DNA of 64,000 bases from Pelobates cultripes. Taxonomy: Eukaryota > Chordata > Amphibia > Anura > Pelobatidae. The stretch's first letter is position 1. Each line of letters starts with the position of its first letter. The stretch covers positions 113,248,999 to 113,312,998 of the forward strand of contig OW240918.1 in NCBI GenBank assembly GCA_933207985.1, written 5' to 3'. Shown piece by piece: positions 44,195 to 54,421 of the stretch. The notes below the pieces were generated by a model, which was not told the DNA's origin, did not search any database, and saw only the letters and a program-made list of their open reading frames with translations. Made by a program: the position numbers and the translations under genes.

Positions 44195-44440
44195 TACTGC
44201 AGTGGTAACATTATTGTCTTAAAACTGGGTAACCCAGATTCATATCCTGGTCAGACCACCTCGCCAGTAAGTGTCCTCGGTCAAGACACATACTGATATA
44301 TCCACTTCCCTCAAATTATCATAGATTGTAAGCTTGTTTGAGCAGGGTCTTCTTCACTTCTATCCATTTTATTTTCTCTAACTGTAAAGCGCTGTAGAAT
44401 ATTTTAGCTCTATATAGATGCTAAACTACTACATCAAAGG
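44195..44440 (+). mobile_element. tRNA-derived SINE with L2-like tail
   Basis: The head GGCTGGTTACTGCAGTGGTA resembles a Pol III A box and CCCAGATTCATATCCTGG a B box at tRNA-like spacing. The tail (TTGTAAGCTTGTTTGAGCAGG, TAACTGTAAAGCGCTGTAGAAT) is similar to the L2-like LINE 3' ends at 42845 and 50335, which suggests it was mobilised by that LINE. Confidence 0.7.
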
Positions 44441-45656
44441 GACCTGTAGGTCCAAAACACGTTAGGTCTCTGGTGTGACCTTTCCACCTGTTTGTTACTT
44501 TTTGTTTTGTGCCGATTAAACTTCCTGTGGATTTTGAGTGCTTGCAGTGGACTTTTTTCTATTTTTTGTTATATGTAAATACTAATATTTTAGTGTGAAT
44601 TATAAGGAATATTCAGACACCGCAATACATTTGTTTCTCAACATTCCTGGCTCACTCTGAGTAGATCATATATTTCAAAATGATGTCTTACTCGTGATTA
44701 AGATAAGAAGGATTCTAGAGTTTTATAGAGATTTGGATCTTGCTGATCTAAGTTCTGCCAGCATTGCACTAACTCACCCAGCAATGAATATGTTAATGAC
44801 TAATATTTTACTACAAGGTTCCAAGTTAGCCAACCTGCTTCTCTCCTGAGAGGAAGCCAACTCTTATACGGTGACCATGTATGGGGAAGATGCAACAACA
44901 ATTTATGTAGCTACAGCTTATGCTTTTATCCTGCAGTCCGCTCGTTTCTATCGAGCATGTTTGTCCACATTCCTTTCTCCACTGTGCAACATTTTTCCAT
45001 TGACTGAAATGTCAAAGGATATTAATGTTAAAAATAAATTATATTAATAATATAAATGACATCCTTAAAGTGAACATGTTATGAAAAAATAAACTTACTT
45101 GAAATCGCTCTCATATACATTGACTACAACATATATCACAAAGATACGTGGTGTAATCAGTGTAATATAACACTTTACTCCCTTTTCCTTTCGTTCCAAC
45201 TCTACTCCACCTCCACTCCTCCCGAAGTCTTCTTTGATTTGCCCTGCTTGGGACGCACTCCCCAAGCAGGGCAAATGTCGTCAGTGACATCGGCACGCTG
45301 GCTTTTTTTGCCAGCTGCGGGACGGAGTGAAGTCATCTCACTCCGCTCCTATACTATCTTGCGCATGCTTGAAGGACGATAGCAGAAGGACCTACTAATG
45401 TAAAAATATTACAAAACTAAAATATATTTCATAATATTAAAACATTTTAAAATATATGGAGAACAGGCATTAGAAAATTGTTCAAAATGGAGGCTTGAAA
45501 GCCATATATACAATAAGATGAACCATAAACTCCTCTTTCAGAAAGACCATCATCTCCAGACACTGGACATGAGAGATTGTAACCATAGGAGTGGATCAAC
45601 CCTATATTTCACCCAACTTGATAATTTAATAATATACTGTAACTGATAAGATGTCT
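44441..45656. other. no gene; hairpin-rich MITE-like block near 45160-45380
   Basis: TTTGCCCTGCTTGGG...CCCCAAGCAGGGCAAA (about 45238-45277) is a tight hairpin, followed by GAAGTCATCTCACTCCGCTCC-type sequence. No exon was recognised. Confidence 0.4.
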
Positions 45657-45664
45657 CTCTAAAT

Positions 45665-45800
45665 CAGGGCTGGGGATCCTTCGGCCCTCCAGATGTTTTG
45701 GACTACATCTCCCATAATGCTCTTACAGCCAAAATACTGGCACAGCATCAAGGGAGATGTAGTCCAAAACATCTGGAAGGCCGAAGGTTCCCCACCCCGG
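45665..45800. mobile_element. hAT-type MITE, 136 bp, with 8-bp duplication
   Basis: CAGGGCTGGGGATCCTTCGG at the left, CCGAAGGTTCCCCACCCCGG at the right; nearly the whole element is palindromic. Perfect 8-bp target duplication CTCTAAAT (45657-45664 and 45801-45808). Confidence 0.9.
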
Positions 45801-46170
45801 CTCTAAATGCACAACATGGTTTGATTTTTTACTATACTGTTTTCATATGTGCATTAAGTACTATTTGTATGTGGGTTTTTATTGGAACTTCAAACAATAC
45901 AGAAATCATACTGAAAACATTCAGGAGTACACTAGTCAAAACTTTGGTCTACCTAGTCCAATACAATGTATGCAGTGTTGTCATAACTGGTACATCTTTC
46001 TAATACAGGTTAACATATCCTATAAAAGTAGAGTAAAGTTAGAATCCAAGAATTGGAACATACACTAGAAGAAGAGTGGTACAGGATAAAGAAAATGATA
46101 TGGATGTTCAAGTGTAGCACCTCCCATTGTATGCTGTGATGTTCCCACAAGTACAACGATGCCCTCCATG

Positions 46171-46867
46171 CAGTGGTGTATCCTGGTTTTGTGCTGCCCT
46201 AGGCAGGACAAAACGCAGGCGCCCCCCCCGCGCCTTCTAAATACACACACACACATTCACTGACAGATACGCATACACTCGCTAACAGAAACACACACAC
46301 ACACTAACAGACACACTCACACTCACTAACAGACACACACTCACTAACACACACACTCACAGGCAAACACACACTCACTGACACACTAACAGACAAACAT
46401 AGTCAGACACACACACTAACAGACACACACTCACTAACACACACTCACAGGCAAACACACACTCACTGACACACTAACAGACAAACATAGTCAGACACAC
46501 ACACTCACTAGCAGACACACACTAACAAACACACACATTAACAGACACACTCACTGACACACACACTCACAGGCAAACACACACTCACTGACACACACAC
46601 ACAGGCAAACACACACTCACTGACACACACACACACAGGCAAACACACTCACTGACACACAGTCAGACACACACACACACACACTAACAAAACACACACA
46701 AATTAACAGACACACACTCACTCACTCACATTAACACATTTTTTTATTTATTTTTATTTAGCCTCCCCCCCCCCTTACCTTTGGGAGTGCTGGGGGGGAG
46801 GGGTTCATTACCTCCCTGGTGGTCCAGTGGATGCCGGCTGGGCTAGGCAGGCGGCTGGCGAGGGAGC
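46171..46867. mobile_element. hAT-type non-autonomous element, copy 2 (reverse), runs into gap
   Basis: Begins CAGTGGTGTATCCTGG, the complement of the right end of the copy at 14054-15013, followed by a long ACACTCACTAACAGACAC satellite (about 46240-46735) and the GGGAGTGCTGGGG/CCTGGTGGTCCAGTGG part. It is cut off by the assembly gap. It landed within the GTACAACATTG-type repeat also seen at 13310. Confidence 0.85.
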
Positions 46868-46967
46868 NNNNNNNNNNNNNNNNNNNNNNNNNNNNNNNNN
46901 NNNNNNNNNNNNNNNNNNNNNNNNNNNNNNNNNNNNNNNNNNNNNNNNNNNNNNNNNNNNNNNNNNN
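46868..46967. other. assembly gap (100 N)
   Basis: Exactly 100 N, the usual placeholder for a gap of unknown length. It falls where the hAT element's long palindrome is expected, which would explain assembly failure. Confidence 0.95.
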
Positions 46968-47275
46968 CTATAACAGTGAAAAAAGTTTTTTGCTTTTAAA
47001 TGCAAGCTATTGTGACACCAGATATGAGTGGTGGCACTGACTGGGCAAATGGGCACAGTATCCACTGTGAGCCTGACACAGAAGCTGGCAGCAGTGGTAG
47101 ACAACTGACTGCTATTCAATCTATAACAGTGAAAAAAGTTTTTTGTTTTTAAATCCAAGCTATTGTGACACCAGATGTAAGTGGTGGCACTGACTGGGGA
47201 AATGGGCACAGTATGCACTGTGAGCCTGACACAGAAGCTGGCAGCAGTGGCAGACAACTAAGTGCAATTACATTA
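46968..47275. repeat. tandem duplication, about 146-bp unit, two copies
   Basis: CTATAACAGTGAAAAAAGTTTTTTG starts both units (46968 and about 47120), each continuing to GACACAGAAGCTGGCAGCAGTGG with a few differences. The left edge may extend into the gap. Confidence 0.85.
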
Positions 47276-47640
47276 CATAGAAATTTTTTTTTTTTTAAAA
47301 AGCATACCCTAACCCTAACCTAGCTATGCTTTTCCCTATCTTATGAACAGCAGCTACACTTTCCCTCCTCTTACTAAGCATGCAGCTTGAGAATGAATCT
47401 AAAATGGATGCCTTCCAGGAGGTGGGAGGGTCTGCTAGGGAGGGTGTGCTGCTAATTGGCTGGAATGTGTCTGCTGACTGTGAGGTACAGGGTCAAAGTT
47501 TACTCAATGATGACGAATAGGGGGCGGGTCGAACCGCGCATATGTTCGCCCGCCGTGGCGAACGCGAACATGCTATTTTCGCCAGGAACCGTTCGCCAGC
47601 GAACCGTTCGGTACATCACTATTCTACAGTGAGAAAGATT
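47276..47640. repeat. dispersed repeat ending in GCGAACCGTTCG palindrome
   Basis: Includes CCCTAACCCTAACCT (two telomere-like units, about 47307) and a CpG-rich end TTCGCC...GAACCGTTCGCCAGCGAACCGTTCGGTACATCACT. It is MITE-like and non-coding. Confidence 0.5.
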
Positions 47641-48035
47641 ATTCGAAAATAGAAAACATTCAAGGCAGTTGCCAATATGTCCAGGAATGTATGTCCCAGC
47701 ACATTCACCGCAAGGTCAAACCATGCAATGCTCAGAAACATTGCAAGAAACATGAGAGTTACATCTCAAACTCTAAAGGCCTCAGTTAGCATGTTAAATG
47801 TTAAAGTTCCTGACAATACAATTAGAAAAAGGCTGAACAACAAGCTCTTCTCTCTAAAAAAACCCACCATAGCAGGCTTAGGTTTGTAAAGTAGCATCTG
47901 AACAAACCACAAGAATCCTGAAACAACCACAAGAATCCTGAAACAAAGTTGAGATGTTTGGCAACAATGCACAGCACCATGTTTGTCAGAAACAAAAACA
48001 GCATTTCAGTACAGACACCTAATACCAACTATCAA
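47641..48035 (+). pseudogene. Tc1/mariner transposase relic, 5' half
   Basis: Decayed N-terminal Tc1 transposase (conceptual QYVQECMSQHIHRKVK and onward), up to TACCAACTATCAA at 48035, where the LINE at 48036-50475 interrupts it. The rest resumes at 50476. Confidence 0.75.
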
Positions 48036-50475
48036 CTATCAATGGTCCAATTTAGCAACCCATACAATGGGAAACACTCTTGATCTTGCCTTCACCAACC
48101 TCTTTGCTGCCTCTAAACTCTACAATAGTCCTTTTCCTCTATCTGACCACCATCTGCTGACTTTTGACATTGGCATACCTAAGACCCAATTGACACCACC
48201 ATCTGAACATCACTCTCACAGAAACCTCCAATGTCTTGACCTAGAGCATTTCTCCACTAGTCTCCAAACTCTCCCCTTTTACCTATCTCAAACCTCACCT
48301 GTTCTAGTTCTGCAACCTCCATCTACAATTCCACCCTCTCCTCTCAACTAGACATCATGGCACCTTGTACATTTAAACGCCGCAGGTGCCCCCAACAACA
48401 ATCCTTGCACACCAAGCTCACTCGATACCTCCAAAAATGCTCCAGAACTGCTGAACGCTGTTGGAGAAAGTCTCACTGTGCATCTGACTTTCTCCATTAT
48501 AAATTTATGCTGAGCTCATACAGCTTGGCTCTTTCCTCTGCAAAAGTTAATTACTTCAATACCCTCATAACCACACTCTCCCACGAACCCAAACGACTAT
48601 TTCACACATTTAACTCTCTTCTTTGCCCTGCTGTTCCTCCTCCACCTACTAACTTGACCGCCTCAGACTTTGCAACTCACTTCACTGACAAGATCTATAT
48701 AATCAGAGAAGAGATTTCTCATCTTTCTTCTTCCCCTTACAATACTTCCCCTAACTTCACTCCCTCTGCTGTTCTATGTTCATTCGCACCCGCTATATTG
48801 GAAGAGGTTTCTGCTCTGCTCTAGTCCTCCTGCCCCACCACCTGCTCCCTAGATCCAATTCCCTCGCATCTCATCTGTACTCTGTCTTCTTCTCTGTCTC
48901 CACCTCTTACTAAAATTCTCAATCTCTCTCTCTCCTCCTATATTTCCATTACCCTTCAAACATGCAACTGTAACCCCAATTCTAAAGAAGCCCAATCTTG
49001 ACCCTAACTCCCCATCGAACTATCGTCCTATCTCGCTACTGCCTTTTGCATCCAAGATCCTTGAAAGAATTGTGTATGCGAGATTGACAGACTTCCTCGA
49101 GTCCAACTCTCTGCTAGACCCGCTTCAGTCTGGTTTCTGTGCTAAGCACTCTGTGGAAACTGCACTGACCAAAGTATCCAATGATCTACTCGCTGCAAAA
49201 TTCTCCTTGACCTGTCTGCGGCTTTTGACACTGTTGATCATCAACAACTTCTTCTCATCCTCCACAATATCGGTCTACAAGATATTGCTCTCTCCTGGTG
49301 CTCCTCCTACCTTTCCCAGCACTCTTTCAGTGTTTCTTTCTCTGGCTCTGCTTCTTCTCCCCAACTCCTTTCTGTTGGTGTCCCCCAAGGTTCAGTCCTT
49401 CTATACTGTTCTCCATGTATACTGCCTCCCTTGGTAAACTCATTAGTTCCTTTGGCTTCCAATATCATTTCTATGCAGATGACATGCAAATCTACCTGTC
49501 CTCTCCTGATCTCTCCCTGTCCCTCTTGACTAGTGTCTCTGACTGCCTCTCTGCTATTTCTAACTGGATGGCTGCCCATTTCCTTAAACTCAAGTAAACT
49601 GTGCTACCATCAGCTCCACCATGCATGCTCACTGCCTAGGTGTTCTCTTTGACTCCGACCTCTCTTTCAAGCCTCATGTTCAATCTATCGCCAAATCCTG
49701 TCATTTCCATCTCAAAAACATTGCGCGCATCCGCCCCTACATAACGCCAGATGCGACTAAGGTGTTGGTCCATTACACTGTCCTTTCTCGCCTTGACTAC
49801 TGTAATCTGCTTCTCAGTGGTCTTACGTGCTCCCAACTTTCGCCGTTACAGTACATAATGAATGCGGCAGCGAGGCTCATCTTCCTGTCCTCCCACACCT
49901 CCCATGCCTCACCCTTCTGTCAGTCCCTACATTGGCTTCCTATAAAATATAGAGCTCAATTTAAAATTCTGGTTCTTGCTTTCAAATTGCTACATAATGC
50001 TGCTCCCACCTACCTATCCTCCCTTATACACAAGTATGTCCCGTCTAGGTCCTTACGATCTGCTGAAGACTTACGTCTATCTTCTGTCCGTACTCCCACC
50101 TCTGATTCAAGATTTCTCAAGGGCTGCACCGTTCCTGTGGAACTCGCTTCCCTCCTCCGTTAGATGCTCATCCAGTCTCCACTCCTTCAAAAAATCATTA
50201 AAAACCCACTTCTTCATAAACGCGTATCAATTAAACTGTTAATAGCTCCTGACTGATTCCTCTTCTGCAACTGTCACTAGTCTAATACTATCCTTACCTT
50301 TTTGTGTCATTTTACCCCACTCCCTCTAGCATGTAAGCTCATTGAGCAGGGCCCTTAACCACTCTGTTCCTGTGTGTCCAACTTGTCTGGTTACAACTAC
50401 ATGTCTGTTCATCCACCCATCGTAAAGCGCTGCGGAGTGTGATGGTGCTATATAAATATCATAATAATAATAATA
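48036..50475 (+). pseudogene. L2-like LINE, endonuclease end and reverse transcriptase (copy 2)
   Basis: Longer at the 5' end than copy 1: it opens with the C-terminal part of an endonuclease domain (TMGNTLDLAFTNL, PLSDHHLLTFDIG). The ORF2 middle and reverse transcriptase follow with the same motifs as 40898-42990 ([23 protein letters not shown]). Several indels and stops (e.g. near 48822, 48935, 49200, 49595) break it. The 3' end is again TAAAGCGCTGCGGAGTGTGATGG... then (AAT)n. ATCAA at 48031-48035 and 50476-50480 is a candidate target duplication in the Tc1 relic. Confidence 0.9.
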
Positions 50476-50875
50476 ATCAAGCACAATGACAGAGGGGTGA
50501 TGGTTTGGGTTTGTTTTGCAGCCACAGGATCTTGAAACCTTGTAGTCATTGAGTCGACCATGAACACTCTTTATACCAAAGTGAAATGACAGCTAAAGCT
50601 TGGCTGAAATTGGATCATGCAAGAGGACAATAATTCCAGGCACACCAGCAAATCTACAACAGAATGGCTGGGAAATACAAGAATCAAGGTGTTGCAATGG
50701 CCCTGTCAAAGTCCAGAACTCAACACGATTGAAATGCTGTGGCCGGACCTTATGAGAGCTGTGCATAAACAAATGCCAGCAAACCTCAATTAACTGAAGC
50801 AATGTTGTAAAAAGGAGTGGGCCAAAATTCCTCCACAACGTTACGAGAGAGTGATAAAGTCAAAAAGGAAATGAT
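50476..50875 (+). pseudogene. Tc1/mariner transposase relic, 3' half
   Basis: Resumes at ATCAAGCACAATGACAGAGG with the Tc1 catalytic C-terminal part: GVMVWVCFAAT-like, then MQEDNNSRHTS-like and SPELNTIEMLWPDL-like conceptual stretches, the second and third acidic regions of the DDE domain. Frame broken. Together with 47641-48035 it is one element split by a LINE. Confidence 0.8.
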
Positions 50876-50899
50876 AACTTCAAGTTATTGCTGCTAAAT

Positions 50900-51330
50900 T
50901 TGGTTCTACAAGGTTTTAAATCAAAAGGTGTACATTTAACTTTATTTTTATTAAATTATGACATGGATTTACTTAGTCTACCTCAATACAAAAAGAAAAC
51001 GGCCCGATCCTCCTTCTCCTACAGAGCACCGCAATTGTGGAACGACCTCCCGCACAATTTAAAATCAACCCTAAGCCTAAAGTCCTTTAAGAGATCCCTC
51101 TCTACATACCTCAAAACAGAATGCACCTGTCATGGTTGATTATATATGTCCTACCTGTTCTATGTTAAATTTTGTATTTATTGTGTATTAATATTGTTTT
51201 TGTATTTTATTGTACCCTAATGTAACAATGCAATGATTTGTGGACCCAGGACATAGTTGAAAACGAGAGAAATCTCAATGTATCTTTCCTGGTAAAATAT
51301 TTTATAAATAAATAAATAATGTTGTTGTTC
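50900..51330 (+). pseudogene. LINE 3' fragment (third, different copy)
   Basis: A frame at 50888-51139 contains FSYRAPQLWNDLPHNLKS and LKSFKRSLSTYL, the conserved C-terminal tail of CR1/L2/Rex-type LINE ORF2. It is followed by a 3' UTR ending TGGTAAAATATTTTATAAAT and an (AAAT)n tail. It is distinct from the two neighbouring copies. Confidence 0.75.
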
Positions 51331-51359
51331 ATCTGAGGTTGCATTTACCTGTTTCTAAG

Positions 51360-51817
51360 CAGGGGTGTGTTTACCGCGAGGCAAACAAGGCATTTGCCTT
51401 GGGCGGCACTTTTTTTTGGGGGGGCAAAAAAAGCCGCCCCACAATTGCACTGGCAAATGCCTTGCCAGTCTCTTGTCCTGGGGGGCCCAGGAGCTGGCCG
51501 GGTGACCACCTCAGGGGCCCCCAGGCTGGCACCGGCGGAACTTTCCGGACGGGCAGCGAGGGAGCACTGATCCTCCTGTTCAGCTACCTCGCACGCACCT
51601 CAGTGATGCCGGAGCCAGAAAATTATGTCACTCCGGCGCCGGCATCACTACACGGCCCGCGATGTAGGGGAACAGGAGGATCAGTGCTCCCTCGCCGACT
51701 GCAGTGACTGGCCGGCCGCCCAACAGCCCCAGGAAAGTGATAATCTACCCCAGCACTTCCAAGTGTAGGGAGGCAGGGGGATTGAATTTAAAAAAAAGTT
51801 AGTGTGTGTGTCTTTTA

Positions 51818-51848
<31 letters not shown>

Positions 51849-52669
51849 TCTGTTAGTGTGTGTGTGTGTGTCTGTTAGTGTGTGTCTGTTAGTGAGTGTG
51901 TGTCTGTTAGTGAGTGTGTGGGTGTCTGTTAGTGTGTGTGTTTGTGTCTGTTAGTGTGTGTGTCTGTTAGTGAGTGTGTGTGTCTGTTAGTGAGTGTGTG
52001 TGTCTGTTAGTGTGTGTCTGTTAGTGTGTGTCTGTTAGTGTGTGTCTGTTAGTGTGTGTCTGTTAGTGTGTGTCTGTTAGTGTGTGTCTGTTAGTGAGTG
52101 TGAGTGTGTGTCTGTTACTGAGTGTGTGGGTGTCTGTTAGTGTGTGTGTGTGTCTGTTAGTGTGTGTGTATGTTAGTGAGTGTGTGTTTCTGTGTGTGTG
52201 TTAGTGTGTGTGTCTGTTATGGAGTGTGTTACTATAAGTGTGTCTGTTAGTTTGTGTGTGTGTGTGTGTGTCTGTTAGTGAGTGTGTTAGTGTGTTTGTA
52301 TGTTAGTGAGTGTGTATGCATGTCTGTTAGTGAGAGTGTATGCGTGCCTGTCTCTGTTAGTGAGTGTGTTAGTATGTGTGTCTATTAGTGCGTGTGAATG
52401 CATGCCTGTTAGTGAGAGTGTATGCGTGTCTGAAGGTAACTGTGTGTGTCTGCTAGTGACTGTATGTGTCTGTTAGTAAGTGTGTATGTCTGTTAGTGAG
52501 TGTGTATGTCTGTTAGCTAGTGTATGTGTGTCTGTCAGTGAATATGTGTGTCTGACACTGAGTGTACATGTGTCTGTCATTTAGTGTGTATGTGTATTTA
52601 GAAGGCGGGGCGGGGCGGGGGCTGAGTTTTGTCATGTCTAAGACAGCACAAAACCAGGATACACCACTG
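51360..52669. mobile_element. hAT-type non-autonomous element, copy 3
   Basis: Starts CAGGGGTGTGTTTACCGCG and ends CCAGGATACACCACTG, same orientation and plan as copy 1: head, GC-rich palindrome (AGGGAGCACTGATCCTCC ... GGAGGATCAGTGCTCCCT, about 51561-51692), then a long TGTGTGTCTGTTAGTGAG satellite (about 51800-52600). The flanking 8-mers do not match, so the duplication has decayed or an end is shifted. Confidence 0.85.
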
Positions 52670-53282
52670 ATGCCAAGGAACAGATGATTGCTCATATGTC
52701 CTGATATGTAAAAACACATAATTCAAAGAGGGTGTACTTTATTTTTTCCCATGACTGTAATGTGTACAGCAGTTCTCCAATTATTCATCAATTATTCAGC
52801 AAACTGTGTATAAATTGCTGCTGGACATGGATAAGATAATGCTCATGGATGAGAAGCTCTTAAATGGTGGAGACTCTTCCTGCTGGAAGAGGGGTGTATC
52901 TGAAATTGTAATCAACTTGTCTAAATTGTGGAACTTGAAGATCACTGAAGGGTTTTTTAAAAAAGAAATATTATTTGTATTTTTTTTATTCCCTATAAAA
53001 AACATTTCAAATAGGGGTTTATTTTTATTTTCTTGTTTTTATTTAAAGGAGAGAAATGGGTAAGATGTATTACGGGGTTTAATGGGAAAAAGAGAACAAA
53101 GAAAAAAAAGAGCTATGGAAAATAAAAAAGTCTGAATTGAAATCTAGGGTGCATGTGGTCACCCTGCTCTGGTTCCACGTAAAATAACATGTAACAAGCA
53201 AATAAATAAATAGGGTGTCGAGAAGAGTTATAATAAATCACTACATAGCCACAGATTGCATTGCTCAGACAGTCTAGTGCAT
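52670..53282. other. no gene seen
   Basis: AT-rich with A- and T-runs (52960-53130). It is the 3' flank of the minus-strand Gly/Gln-rich gene. No recognisable exon or repeat. Confidence 0.35.
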
Positions 53283-53288
53283 TTTATT
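53283..53288 (-). terminator. polyadenylation signal of the minus-strand Gly/Gln-rich gene
   Basis: AATAAA on the minus strand, 76 bases after the stop codon. Confidence 0.7.
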
Positions 53289-53363
53289 GTATAAAGTTAT
53301 AGCAGCAACAAGCAGTATATGGTATGATGTTGTATTGGATGTGTGATAGAAACATCCCTTTTC

Positions 53364-53404
53364 TTACTTCTTACCACCAGGGCCTTTTCCCTGGTTCTGG
53401 CCAT
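53364..53404 (-). CDS. minus-strand Gly/Gln-rich gene, last exon
   Basis: 41 nt, GQNQGKGPGGKK-stop, acceptor TTTTTTTCTAG. Aligns with the last exon of the plus-strand gene (shared AAAAGG...GTAAGAAGTAA). Confidence 0.78.
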
Positions 53405-53473
53405 CTAGAAAAAAAAGAAAAAGATGAGATAGATGTTAGATAGATTAGCCAAAGTATTGCTGAAAAAAAACAC

Positions 53474-53510
<37 letters not shown>

Positions 53511-54385
53511 TAATAATGTTAGCTTTAAAAGTGTACATGTTGATGTTTTGATAAACTCTTGCTAAAATGCAACACAGTGAAATGTACTTCTTTCACATTA
53601 GACTTACCAAAATTATTGAAAATCTTTGAAAGTTTGAAAGTAAAATTCACTGTTTATACATTATATGTACAGACTGTGGCAAAAATAAAGCCCTTTTCAC
53701 TAATTTATAAAACGCTTAAACATCAATCCTAATCAATCTTTCATTGTTAACTTGGACCAGAATAAAAATTTAGTTTTGTACTTCTATTCGCAGTATGTGT
53801 TACACTGGTAAAAAATACACTGGTACTTACACCACTGGGTGTTATTATCATTATTACCATGTGCAAATGGTATTAAAAGATAAACTTAATCATCATGTAT
53901 TCTATTAATATACGTATGTGTTTACCTGATTTATTCCCACCGCAGGATCCTACGTCCCCGCACTGCTTCCCAGAGTCACCACCTGACGTAGAGAGAGAGG
54001 GAATGATTTCAATGCATGATAAAGAATATAAAAATGTGAAAGACAGATTGATGACCAACTAAATACAATGTTTTGCCTGAAAAGCATTATGTATAAAGAG
54101 CTCACACACTAGTAACTATATATATATATATATATATATAATCAAAAAATATATCCAGGGTGCACTCTCTTGAGCAAAAAAAGTGAACCTTGAAAAGACC
54201 CGCAGGGGTCGAAACGTTGGTTGTCTTTATTTTGCACATGATTTAATAAATCGCTTTTTTTGCTCAAGACCTGAGAGTGGACCCTGGATATATTTTTTGA
54301 TTATATAGCGGACGCACAGCGGATTGCACCCGGGCAGTTATACATATTTGGAATACTAGGAAGGAGAGTGCCAAGCCATCTACTT

Positions 54386-54421
<36 letters not shown>

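Noticed and set aside
47307..47321. CCCTAACCCTAACCT as an interstitial telomere
   Set aside because: Only about two units; too short to mean a chromosome-fusion or telomere relic.
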